From positions 1 through 7,257 of the forward strand of contig CAVKBM010000196.1 of NCBI GenBank assembly GCA_963654355.1: 7,257 nt of DNA, in the 5' to 3' direction. The stretch's first letter is position 1, and the number at the start of each line of letters is the position of its first letter. Under the pieces are notes generated by a model. The model was not told where the DNA came from. It worked only from the letters and a program-made list of their open reading frames with translations, and searched no databases. A program made the position numbers and the translations under genes. Shown here piece by piece: positions 1-7,257 of the stretch. Origin of the DNA: UBA1181 sp963654355. GTDB taxonomy: Bacteria; Bacteroidota; Bacteroidia; Bacteroidales; Paludibacteraceae.

Positions 1-114
1 AAGGCCTTCGAGTGGTGGGATGGGCAAGGAAGAATCCCACGTTTTCCGTTTTGTGTAGGTCTAACAGAACACTAACATAACTTGCGATATTGGGATTCTA
101 TTGTTGGATGATAG
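1..114. other. Leader / intergenic region before the operon
   Basis: No gene is assignable here. All three + strand frames are open at the left edge and close at about 56-58, 73-75 and 78-80, so one could be the tail of an upstream gene, but none of the short peptides is recognisable. No minus-strand gene is visible. The only structure I see is the inverted repeat listed separately. A promoter for the operon would be expected between about 50 and 110. The closest match to the Bacteroidota -7 element TAnnTTTG is TATTGTTG at 99-106 (one mismatch), but there is no TTTG at the right distance upstream and transcription would then start almost at the ATG. I do not call a promoter. Confidence 0.5.
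15..52 (+). terminator. Possible rho-independent terminator of an upstream gene
   Basis: A perfect 7-bp inverted repeat, GTGGGAT at 15-21 and ATCCCAC at 34-40, encloses a 12-nt loop. It is followed by T-rich sequence with two GTTTT blocks (41-45 and 48-52). A G+C-containing stem followed by T runs fits an intrinsic terminator reading rightwards. The long loop and the interrupted T tract weaken the case, and the upstream gene is not in view. It could instead be a chance repeat or an operator-like site for the operon that starts at 115. Confidence 0.3.
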
Positions 115-978
115 ATGTACAATAAATATACACTCTCCGGACATGAATCTTTCCCCTGTAAAACCTTATGGCTCACCAAGGGATATAACTTTACGACGAA
201 TGGAGGGAACTTCAATGCTTCTGACGCGGTGATAGCTTTGGGAGTTGGCAAGAATATGGTTTCTTCTATACGCTATTGGCTGAAAGTCTTTGCCTTGACA
301 GAGCAAGACAAGCCTACCGATATAGCCGACTATTTGTTTGACAAGTTCAAGGGTGTAGATAAGTACATTGAGAGTTTGGGTACCTTATGGTTGCTCCATT
401 ATCTTTTGGTAAGTTCTAAGGAAGCAACCCTCTACCATATTGCCTTTGTGCAATTTCAGAAAGAACGCAAAACTTTTGAGCGTGACCAGTTGATCAACTT
501 CGTCAAGCGACTTATGATAGAGGACGGAAAGGACAAGACATTCAACGTGAACACTGCCAAGAAAGATGTTGGCGTATTGTTGCAAAACTATACCCAGCCC
601 TATAAACCAAAGTCCTTTGAAGATTATTCCTCTCTTCTTATAGACCTAGATCTCATCAGGGTGGAGGAAGGAGGCAAGTCCTTCGCATTTAACATCGAGG
701 GAAAGAGAACTGTGCCGTTGGAGATGTTTCTCTATGCCATTCTTCAAGAAAAAGGCAAAGATAAGTCTGTGTCTTATGACACATTGCAGGAGATTGGCCT
801 TATGTTCTGCATGACGGACGCCGAGGTCATCGGTATGGCGCAAGCCATAGGTGAGAAATATCCCGAGTATGTCCAGTATAGTGACAATGCAGGAATCCGT
901 CAGTTGTTGTTCAAGGAGGGCTCTTCATTGAAGGGCATTGATGTCTTAGAAAAATATTACAAAAATGCAGCAGTTTAG
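115..978 (+). CDS. DUF4007 family protein, SspB-like (putative DNA nickase component of phosphorothioation)
   Basis: This 287-aa soluble protein has the hallmarks of DUF4007 along its whole length: SGHESF (residues 8-13), WLTKG (19-23), the signature LGVGKNMVSSIRYWL (42-56), GTLWLLHYLL (89-98), a KKDVGVLLQNY block (149-159) and a C-terminal DNAGIRQLLF block (257-266). From memory of the family, DUF4007 proteins occur in Ssp loci as SspB, described as the strand-nicking partner in single-strand DNA phosphorothioation, and related domains occur near PAPS-reductase-like genes in other defence loci. The nickase role here is inferred from family and neighbours; I cannot point to catalytic residues. 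The ATG at 115 places the conserved GHESF block right at the N terminus, as usual for the family. No good Shine-Dalgarno is present. The gene ends inside the start of the next gene (14-bp overlap), implying translational coupling and joint function with the ATPase. There is no signal peptide or membrane segment. Confidence 0.85.
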   Translation: MYNKYTLSGHESFPCKTLWLTKGYNFTTNGGNFNASDAVIALGVGKNMVSSIRYWLKVFALTEQDKPTDIADYLFDKFKGVDKYIESLGTLWLLHYLLVSSKEATLYHIAFVQFQKERKTFERDQLINFVKRLMIEDGKDKTFNVNTAKKDVGVLLQNYTQPYKPKSFEDYSSLLIDLDLIRVEEGGKSFAFNIEGKRTVPLEMFLYAILQEKGKDKSVSYDTLQEIGLMFCMTDAEVIGMAQAIGEKYPEYVQYSDNAGIRQLLFKEGSSLKGIDVLEKYYKNAAV

Positions 979-3900
979 TTTATCAGCCAACATAGAGGAA
1001 GGTTTCTCCAAGGAAGCCCAATACATCGTTACCCCCAATGCCCGGCAGGTGGCAGAGGGGATAGTAAATGGATTTCGTACGGGAGTTCATTCCTATACCA
1101 TTATTGGCTCTTATGGCACAGGTAAATCGAGTTTCCTGTTAGCCTTGGAAAGAGATCTATTGGGTAATAAGCAACATGAACTGCTCAACCCAACGGAACT
1201 TTCCGACAAGAAGAAATTTGAGGTACTCAAGATCGTTGGCGACTATAAGGAATTGTCTGTGCTGTTGAGTCAGAAACTATCAGTGGAAGGCACTACGGAC
1301 AGTATCCTTGACGAACTGCGCAGCAGATACAACAAGTTGAAGAGTCAGGGCAAATTTCTTGTCATCTTTATCGACGAGTTCGGCAAGGTGTTGGAACATG
1401 CAGCGAAGAACAATCCGGAGCGTGAACTTTACTTCATGCAGAAATTGGCCGAGTTCGCAAATGTTCCCACACGAAACATATTACTCATCACCACACTCCA
1501 TCAGAACTTCAATGCCTATTCACGCAAGTTGAATGACGTGCAGAAGGAGGAGTGGACGAAAGTGAAAGGCCGTTTCCAAGAGTTGGTCTTTGTCGAGCCC
1601 ATCGAGCAGCTTCTCTATCTGGCATCAGCTCAGATGGCGATGAATCGCCAGACATCAGATGCTAATGCTTTGGTAGGGAAGCTAACTACCTTAGCCAAGC
1701 AGACGGGCTTTGTGTCTCAAGGTTTTTCGGAAGAAACAGCACTAGCATTGGATCCTTTGGAACCATTCGCCGCATACGTCATTATCCAAGCCATCCAAAG
1801 ATATGGGCAGAACGAGCGTTCTTTGTTCTCGTTCCTCAATGCGAAAGGCCGCAACTCTTTGTCTGAGTTTACGGGAGAGGTGTATCAGCTGCAGTGCTGC
1901 TATGACTATATCTATTACAATTTCTACTCTTACTTGAAGGAGGCGAATGCCGACTCCATGCAATGGAGCTCGATGCAAGTAGCCATTGAGAGAGTAGAAG
2001 GACAAATGTGGGAAACCAGGACCGACCTGGTGGATGCTATCAAGTTGGTGAAAGCCATCGGCTTGCTGAACCTCTTTGGCAATGCCTCTTTCAGGATGAA
2101 CCGTGAGGAGATGGGCATTTATGCTAATACTGCGTTGGGAATAGAAAATCCTCTTGCACTCTTGAAGAAACTGGAGCAATTCAAAATCATCAGATATGCA
2201 AGTTACAAGTTCCGTTATATTCTCTTTGACGGAACAGACATCAACATCGAGGATGAAATCCGCAAAGCTGGCTTGGTAGTGAGCCGCCCCATCAACTATG
2301 TGGATGATATCCGAAGCTACTGCTTCAAGAAGGTGGCTCCAGCCAAGGCTTGCTACTTCCAGAAGGGAACACCGAGATACTTTGAGTATGAGGTGCTCGG
2401 CGAGGGTACAGACAAGACTCCCATGGGCGACACTGACGGCTATATACAGTTGGTTTTCTCTTCCAGCAAGAACGTCTTGGAAGAAACCTGTAGCCTCAGC
2501 GAGAAGAGCGACAATGCCATCATCTTTGTGTGTTTCAGGAATACCGATGAACTCGTTGACCATCTGTATATGATAGAGAAGTACAAGTATATTCTGGGCA
2601 AGGTCTTGATAGACAAGTCGGACAAGGTTGCCATCAATGAGATCAACAATCTGATGGAATATGAGAAGGTAATCCTCAACAAATCCATCAGTGAAAGTCT
2701 GTTTGCCTACAACAGTGACGTGACCTGGATATTCAAGGGAGAGGAGAAAGAAGTCGGCTCCTTGCGAGAGTTCAATCAGTTGCTTTCAGAGGTTTGCGAC
2801 ACGATATATCCCCAAACACCCGTAATGAACAACGAATTGTTCAACAAGCATAAGTTGAGCAGCTCCATTTGCAGTGCCAAAGGCAAATATCTTGCAGCCT
2901 TGCTCAATCAAAACAACGAGCCAGACATGGGCTTCCCTAATGACAAGTTCCCGCCAGAGAAGACCATCTATTATTCTCTCTTGAAGAACACAGGACTTCA
3001 TGTGAATGGTGAATTCTCGGATGCTCCTACTCACGACGGATTCATGCCCTTGTGGAATGCGTGCGAGGAGTTTTTGGCCTCCACCACCTATAAGGCACGC
3101 AAGATTTCTGAGTTGATAAAGAAATTGTCTGCCAAGCCATACAAGCTAAAACAGGGCTTCCTTGACTTTTGGATCCCCACCTATTTATATATAAAGAAGC
3201 AAGACTACTCACTCTATGGAGCCAACGGTGCATACATTCCCAACATCAACATGGAATTCTTCGAGTTGCTACAAAAGCATCCAGGCGAGTATCTTTTCAA
3301 GGCTTTTGATGTGACTGGCGTGAAGGTCGAGATATTCAATCAGTACCGTAAGTTTCTGAATGTAGAGGCTATGGGCAGTATCAAGAGTGATGATTTCATA
3401 GAGACCATCAAGCCGTTCTTTTTCTTTTACAACAAGAGATTGAATGACTACGCCAAGCATACCCGGAAGTTCAATCATGAACAGACCGTCAGATTCCGTG
3501 ACACGCTGGCGAAGGCAAAAGACCCAGAGAAAACATTCTTCGAGGACTTGCCCGAAGCGTTGGGTTACGACAAGGAGGCATTGCAGACCCCAGAGAAGGT
3601 ACAAGAGTTCTGCTATGTCATCAATAGAGCTGTCAAGGAGTTGCGTTCCTGCTATTCAGACATGATAGACCGTGTGGAAGGTCGCTTACTGGAGACGTTG
3701 GGCATCGAGTCTTACGATTATGCCGAATATGTGGTGGAGATAAGAAAACGTCTGTCAAGTGTGAAAGAATATCTCTTGACGGACAGATTGAAGGAGTTTT
3801 ACCAGCACGTAATGGCTGAGTTCGACAATAGAAATGAATGGTATCAGTCTATTTGCTATACGGCATTGGAGCAACCATTGGAACGTTTACGCGATGACCA

Positions 3901-4183
3901 AGAAGAAAAACTTGTAGACAGTTTGCTTACGCTCTTCCATGAATGCGAGAAGTATTCAGACATCTCGAAGGTGGCAGAGAACGAGTCTGACGAAATCTAT
4001 TCATTGGATTTGGTTTCCACCAAGGGCAACAACATCCATTCGCAAACATTCCGATTGCCGGAAAGTGACAGACAGAAATCACAGGAACTGGAAGCTCGCA
4101 TCACCCAACTCCTTGACGGTATGGGAAACGACAACGTATCAGTATGTACGTTGCTAAAAATACTAAACGAGAAGCTGGGCTGA
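965..4183 (+). CDS. Large P-loop ATPase, SspC-like (BrxC/PglY-type ATP-binding protein)
   Basis: This 1072-aa protein starts at an ATG inside the end of the DUF4007 gene. The N-terminal third is an AAA+/STAND-like ATPase: Walker A GSYGTGKS (48-55), Walker B hydrophobics plus IDEFGK (136-141), a sensor-like strand NILLITTLHQNF (171-182) with a possible arginine finger in KGRFQELVF (201-209), and QNERSLFSFL (282-291). Residues about 360-425 look like a winged helix. The rest is long and mostly helical, with blocks resembling those of the large defence ATPases BrxC/PglY, such as TPVMNNELFNKHKLSS (618-633) and KPYKLKQGFLDFWIPTYLY (724-742). The C-terminal 200 residues are rich in charged helices. 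Placement between DUF4007 and PAPS-reductase genes points to SspC, the ATPase of the Ssp modification core, presumably acting on DNA. The exact role is inferred. It ends in tandem in-frame stops, TGA then TAG. BREX ATPase is the alternative identity. No membrane segments are seen. Confidence 0.75.
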   Translation: MQQFSLSANIEEGFSKEAQYIVTPNARQVAEGIVNGFRTGVHSYTIIGSYGTGKSSFLLALERDLLGNKQHELLNPTELSDKKKFEVLKIVGDYKELSVLLSQKLSVEGTTDSILDELRSRYNKLKSQGKFLVIFIDEFGKVLEHAAKNNPERELYFMQKLAEFANVPTRNILLITTLHQNFNAYSRKLNDVQKEEWTKVKGRFQELVFVEPIEQLLYLASAQMAMNRQTSDANALVGKLTTLAKQTGFVSQGFSEETALALDPLEPFAAYVIIQAIQRYGQNERSLFSFLNAKGRNSLSEFTGEVYQLQCCYDYIYYNFYSYLKEANADSMQWSSMQVAIERVEGQMWETRTDLVDAIKLVKAIGLLNLFGNASFRMNREEMGIYANTALGIENPLALLKKLEQFKIIRYASYKFRYILFDGTDINIEDEIRKAGLVVSRPINYVDDIRSYCFKKVAPAKACYFQKGTPRYFEYEVLGEGTDKTPMGDTDGYIQLVFSSSKNVLEETCSLSEKSDNAIIFVCFRNTDELVDHLYMIEKYKYILGKVLIDKSDKVAINEINNLMEYEKVILNKSISESLFAYNSDVTWIFKGEEKEVGSLREFNQLLSEVCDTIYPQTPVMNNELFNKHKLSSSICSAKGKYLAALLNQNNEPDMGFPNDKFPPEKTIYYSLLKNTGLHVNGEFSDAPTHDGFMPLWNACEEFLASTTYKARKISELIKKLSAKPYKLKQGFLDFWIPTYLYIKKQDYSLYGANGAYIPNINMEFFELLQKHPGEYLFKAFDVTGVKVEIFNQYRKFLNVEAMGSIKSDDFIETIKPFFFFYNKRLNDYAKHTRKFNHEQTVRFRDTLAKAKDPEKTFFEDLPEALGYDKEALQTPEKVQEFCYVINRAVKELRSCYSDMIDRVEGRLLETLGIESYDYAEYVVEIRKRLSSVKEYLLTDRLKEFYQHVMAEFDNRNEWYQSICYTALEQPLERLRDDQEEKLVDSLLTLFHECEKYSDISKVAENESDEIYSLDLVSTKGNNIHSQTFRLPESDRQKSQELEARITQLLDGMGNDNVSVCTLLKILNEKLG

Positions 4184-4191
4184 TAGCCCAG
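4175..4191 (+). other. Small hairpin spanning the ATPase stop codon
   Basis: CTGGGC (4175-4180) and GCCCAG (4186-4191) form a perfect 6-bp stem with the 5-nt loop TGATA, which holds the TGA stop and the first bases of a second in-frame stop (TAG, 4184-4186). No T run follows, so it is not a standard intrinsic terminator. It lies in the 28-bp gap before the PAPS-reductase-like gene and could affect mRNA processing, stability or translational coupling. It could equally be chance. Confidence 0.3.
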
Positions 4192-4211
4192 ACTACAAAG
4201 ACAAAAAGCAG

Positions 4212-5312
4212 ATGAAGGTAAGACACATATTGGGAATATCAGGCGGAAAAGACAGTGCGGCACTCGCCATCTATCTCAAGCAGAAATACCCTAACTTGAA
4301 GATAGAGTATTACAACTCCGACACAGGTTGCGAGTTAGCAGAGACGGAGTTGTTGATAGACAGGCTGAGTGCTTATCTCGGAAGCATCAAGCGACTTAGG
4401 GCAGCGGAAGACAGTCCTGAGCCAACACCCTTTGAGCACTTTCTGAAGGCGTGTGGATGTTTCTTGCCCTCACCGCAGGCAAGGTGGTGCACCAAGAAGA
4501 TGAAGCTGGATGAGTTTGAACGGTATGTGGGCGACGACTATGCGGTATCGTATGTGGGCATTCGTGGCGATGAAGACCGTGACGGCTACGTTTCTTCAAA
4601 ACCAAACATACAGTCGGTCTTTCCTTTCCGCAGAAACATCTGGAGCGTGGATGTGATCAACAAGTTCTTGCATAATGAAAATCAAGAGCAAGTCATCGAT
4701 ATCTATGACAGACTATGCCCCGAAGGAATGATGAAGGAAGACTTAATGGAAGTGTTGAAGAAACCTATCGCCAAGCAGTTCTTCTATTCAAAGAAACTGA
4801 ATGCCTTGCTGGACATAGACGTGAAGATGTTCAACCACGCCGTGTTTGAGTACTTGAAAACTACTGATTATCCAGTCGGCCATCTGGAATCATTCCCTTT
4901 GATAGACAACGATGAGGTGCTGGTCAAAGAAGACATTTTCAGATTGCTGCGCGATAGTGGAGTTGGCGTACCCTCTTATTACGAGGAAATTCCTTTTGAG
5001 GTGGATGGCAAGACGGGAACTTACTGCCGAAGCCGAAGCGGTTGCTACTTTTGTTTCTTCCAACAGAAGATAGAGTGGATTTGGCTCTACGAGCAACACC
5101 CCGACCTTTATGAGAAAGCCATGACGTTTGAGAAAGACGGCTATACTTGGATTCAGAACGAGAGCCTGGCAGACCTGATCAAGCCCGAGCGCATCAGGCA
5201 AGTGAAGCTCGACATCATCAAACGACAGGAAAGCAACAAGCAAAAGAACAAAGGCACGAGCCTTGCCGAACTGTTCGGCGACGAGTATGTGTGTGCCAAC
5301 TGCTTTATCTAA
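4212..5312 (+). CDS. PAPS-reductase-family PP-loop protein, SspD/DndC-like DNA sulfur-transfer enzyme
   Basis: This 366-aa protein begins with an ATP-pyrophosphatase PP-loop SGGKDS (residues 10-15), followed by YYNSDTGCE (33-41) and YVGIRGDEDRDGY (114-126), the layout of the phosphoadenosine phosphosulfate reductase superfamily. Cysteines sit at 40, 81, 83, 93 (in RWCTKK), 169, 272, 278, 281 and a C-terminal CxxC at 361/364. The C-x5-C-x2-C cluster at 272-281 resembles the 4Fe-4S-binding region of DndC-like enzymes. In Dnd/Ssp systems this enzyme uses ATP to activate the DNA backbone and helps insert sulfur in place of a non-bridging phosphate oxygen; that role is transferred here from family and context. 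A long helical stretch (about 145-260) separates the PP-loop half from the cysteine cluster. The gene starts 28 bp after the ATPase gene, with an A-rich leader and no Shine-Dalgarno; no upstream in-frame ATG lies in the gap. Sulfate-assimilating CysH is unlikely given the neighbours and the C-terminal region. Confidence 0.82.
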   Translation: MKVRHILGISGGKDSAALAIYLKQKYPNLKIEYYNSDTGCELAETELLIDRLSAYLGSIKRLRAAEDSPEPTPFEHFLKACGCFLPSPQARWCTKKMKLDEFERYVGDDYAVSYVGIRGDEDRDGYVSSKPNIQSVFPFRRNIWSVDVINKFLHNENQEQVIDIYDRLCPEGMMKEDLMEVLKKPIAKQFFYSKKLNALLDIDVKMFNHAVFEYLKTTDYPVGHLESFPLIDNDEVLVKEDIFRLLRDSGVGVPSYYEEIPFEVDGKTGTYCRSRSGCYFCFFQQKIEWIWLYEQHPDLYEKAMTFEKDGYTWIQNESLADLIKPERIRQVKLDIIKRQESNKQKNKGTSLAELFGDEYVCANCFI

Positions 5313-5342
5313 CTATCCCATAATCTTCCAAAATAAAACAAG

Positions 5343-7257
5343 ATGCTAAAAGACGTTCAATGGTCGGAAGACGGCACATATACACCACAAGGTCGCCACA
5401 CGCCTTTGGAATTCTTCGATAACGCACTGAAGAACAGCTATCTATTCGATTTAGAGCTGGGTTATTTCAACTCGGCAGCAATTAGTGTGCTTTCAACTTC
5501 TTTTGCAACATTCATAAGAAACGGTGGTGTTATGCGTATGGCAATCAACCACATCGTTTCAAAACAGGATAAACTTGCTATACAGGAAGGTGAAGAGGGA
5601 CATGTTGACATGCCGTTTGACATGACTGACATTGAAGAGCTAAGAAAGAACCTTGATGAATATGGAGACCACTTTTTCCATTGTCTGGCATACTTGATAC
5701 AAGAACACAAAATACAGATAAGAATCATCAAGCCAAAAGGAACACAAGGAATATCCCATACTAAGCGTGGGCAGTTCAGCGATGGCGATACTATTGTCTC
5801 GTTCACAGGTTCAGCCAACTTTACTCTTGGCGGGTTTTTCAATAACCGTGAAGAGATTACTTTGTCAATAAGCAACTCCCCTGACCCTGTTGTCCAAAAA
5901 CGTATTGCCAATCGTAAAAAAGATTTCAACGAGTTAATGGAAGGTCACGATGTTACGGTAGAATACCTAAAGGCATCAGATCTCGAGGAGGCTATAAGAA
6001 CAGCATTTGGCAAACAAGAATTAGAAGACCTGCTGGATGTAGAGAACAAACTCAGGAGCTATAAGATCAACATAGAAAAGGACATTTTGGCAAAGAATGT
6101 TGCAGAGGATTTCTGCGACAGATATGATATTACTCCTTGCTTTCCCTATGGAAAACCAAGAGACTATCAGCAGCAAGCTTTCATCAACTGGAAGAACAAC
6201 AAGCAGAAGGGACTCTTTGCAATGGCAACGGGTACAGGTAAGACTTTGACCTCCTTGAACTGTCTCCTGCGTATTTACAAGATCTATAAATTCTATAAGG
6301 CTGTTATCCTTGTTCCGACTATTACCTTGGTTGATCAGTGGGAGCAAGAATGTAAGAAATTTCATTTTACGAATATCGTAAAAATAAATTCAAAAAACAA
6401 GTCCTGGCGTCAAGAGCTTGATGAGCTTAAGGCAAAAGAATCGTTTAATCTTAGCGGTAAAGAACCATCGTACATCATCATATCAACATACGCGTCGTTT
6501 GCACGCGAAAATGTGTTTCACGACTTGATGGATTTCCCCAAGAAAGCATTGAAACAGATATTGTTTATTGCCGATGAAGCTCACAATATGGGCGCTGGGA
6601 GAATACTTGACAGACTTGAAGGAATAAAATATATCAGACGGATAGGATTATCAGCCACACCCGAACGCCAGTTTGACGAGAAGGGCAACAATGCCTTGAG
6701 GAAGTTCTTTGGTTGCGATGACGATTACTACACCTTTGAATTTACCATGCAAGAGGCTATTGACAAGGGCTATCTTTGCAGATACGAATATTACCCTCAT
6801 ATTGTCCGTTTAACAGCCAACGAGATGGAAGAATACGTAAGCATCTCTCGGCAACTGTGCAAGTTCTTTAATTTCGACAAAGAGGGCTTTACGTCTTCCG
6901 ATGATATATTGATGCGTCTTTTACTTAAGCGTAAGCGCATCATACACAAAGCTGTCAACAAAGAAGGCATATTCCGTGAGATCATGGAACAGAGATATCA
7001 GAGAAAAGGCAACTTGAAGTATACCCTGGTCTATGTTCCCGAAGGCAACCATCCGGACAGCTATGATGCAGACAAGTTCACGGACACCGAAAACATTGGA
7101 GATGATATGGAGTCGGATCATATCATAGATACATACACTGAGATTGTACGCAACATAAGTCCCACGACTACAGTCAAGAAATTCACATCAGTAATCAAAG
7201 AGCGTAGTTCTATCCTTGACGACTTCGCTACAGGAAAATTGGAAGTCCTTACATCCA
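5343..7257 (+). CDS. PLD (HKD) nuclease-DEAH helicase fusion, partial at 3' end; putative restriction effector
   Basis: The frame is open from ATG 5343 to the window edge (638 codons, no stop), so the gene is cut. The N-terminal part is a phospholipase-D-like nuclease: H139-x-K141 followed by GSAN (156-159) and NNREE (167-171), a single HKD motif, so two copies would have to pair to form an active site. A linker (about 190-265) leads to a superfamily-2 helicase: Q-motif-like RDYQQQAF (273-280), Walker A ATGTGKT (295-301), motif Ia VPTITLVDQW (324-333), motif II DEAH (411-414) and motif III SATP (437-440). Motifs V and VI would follow just past the end: the last residues KLEVL typically precede motif V. 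Such fusions unwind or translocate on DNA and cut it; here I infer the restriction arm paired with the phosphorothioation core. It lies 30 bp after the SspD-like gene with an A-rich leader, so it is probably co-transcribed. The housekeeping-repair alternative is less likely in this context. Confidence 0.85.
   Translation, partial: MLKDVQWSEDGTYTPQGRHTPLEFFDNALKNSYLFDLELGYFNSAAISVLSTSFATFIRNGGVMRMAINHIVSKQDKLAIQEGEEGHVDMPFDMTDIEELRKNLDEYGDHFFHCLAYLIQEHKIQIRIIKPKGTQGISHTKRGQFSDGDTIVSFTGSANFTLGGFFNNREEITLSISNSPDPVVQKRIANRKKDFNELMEGHDVTVEYLKASDLEEAIRTAFGKQELEDLLDVENKLRSYKINIEKDILAKNVAEDFCDRYDITPCFPYGKPRDYQQQAFINWKNNKQKGLFAMATGTGKTLTSLNCLLRIYKIYKFYKAVILVPTITLVDQWEQECKKFHFTNIVKINSKNKSWRQELDELKAKESFNLSGKEPSYIIISTYASFARENVFHDLMDFPKKALKQILFIADEAHNMGAGRILDRLEGIKYIRRIGLSATPERQFDEKGNNALRKFFGCDDDYYTFEFTMQEAIDKGYLCRYEYYPHIVRLTANEMEEYVSISRQLCKFFNFDKEGFTSSDDILMRLLLKRKRIIHKAVNKEGIFREIMEQRYQRKGNLKYTLVYVPEGNHPDSYDADKFTDTENIGDDMESDHIIDTYTEIVRNISPTTTVKKFTSVIKERSSILDDFATGKLEVLTS

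Noticed and set aside
99..106. TATTGTTG as a Bacteroidota -7 promoter element
   Set aside because: One mismatch to TAnnTTTG, no TTTG at the correct spacing upstream, and too close to the start codon to be convincing.
108..125. Mini-ORF (ATG ATA GAT GTA CAA TAA) overlapping the DUF4007 start codon
   Set aside because: Five codons, no ribosome binding signal, and easily explained by chance in AT-rich leader sequence.
1742..2563. 273-codon open frame on the minus strand
   Set aside because: It lies entirely opposite the well-supported ATPase gene and its translation shows no recognisable domain. It is a shadow of codon use on the + strand.
115..5312. BREX type 4 locus
   Set aside because: A BrxC/PglY-like ATPase and a PAPS-reductase-like protein would fit, but no PglZ phosphatase or BrxL protease is seen, and a separate DUF4007 gene in the order B-C-D fits Ssp better. 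It is not fully excluded, since the flanks are not visible.
5462..5929. 155-codon open frame on the minus strand
   Set aside because: It is antisense to the PLD domain of the nuclease-helicase, whose HKD and helicase motifs prove the + strand frame.
1..7257. CRISPR arrays, IS ends, tRNA genes
   Set aside because: No regularly spaced repeats, transposase motifs, terminal inverted repeats or cloverleaf-like sequence were found by reading both strands.

Overview
The window reads as part of a bacterial anti-phage (defence) island from a Bacteroidota member, perhaps Bacteroides/Prevotella-like. Hints for this are the A-rich, Shine-Dalgarno-poor leaders before the start codons, a G+C content of roughly 40-45% in the few lines I counted by hand, and the style of the proteins. 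The genus is a guess. All convincing genes lie on the + strand, tightly packed, as one apparent operon of four genes. The last gene is cut by the window end.

Layout: 1-114 is a leader with a 7-bp inverted repeat followed by T-rich sequence, possibly the terminator of an unseen upstream gene. 115-978 encodes a DUF4007 protein (SspB-like). 965-4183, overlapping it by 14 bp, encodes a 1072-aa P-loop ATPase of the large BrxC/PglY/SspC-like kind. 4212-5312 encodes a PP-loop PAPS-reductase-family protein (SspD/DndC-like) with a cysteine set suited to an Fe-S cluster. 5343 to beyond 7257 encodes a fusion of an N-terminal phospholipase-D (HKD) nuclease domain to a DEAH superfamily-2 helicase. It is truncated before helicase motifs V and VI.

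Interpretation: the gene order DUF4007 - large ATPase - PAPS-reductase-like protein matches the sspBCD core of the Ssp single-strand DNA phosphorothioation system. In that system a cysteine desulfurase supplies sulfur, the SspD/DndC-type enzyme activates DNA with ATP and passes sulfur on, a nickase opens one strand, and an ATPase assists. Known Ssp loci pair this modification core with a restriction partner such as SspE or SspFGH. Here the gene in the partner position is a PLD-nuclease/DEAH-helicase fusion, which I infer is the DNA-degrading arm. No cysteine desulfurase and no recognisable SspE lies in the window. The core is therefore probably a known system. The effector pairing is the part most worth a second look. 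BREX type 4, which also carries a PAPS-reductase-like protein (BrxP), is the main alternative, but no PglZ or BrxL is visible.
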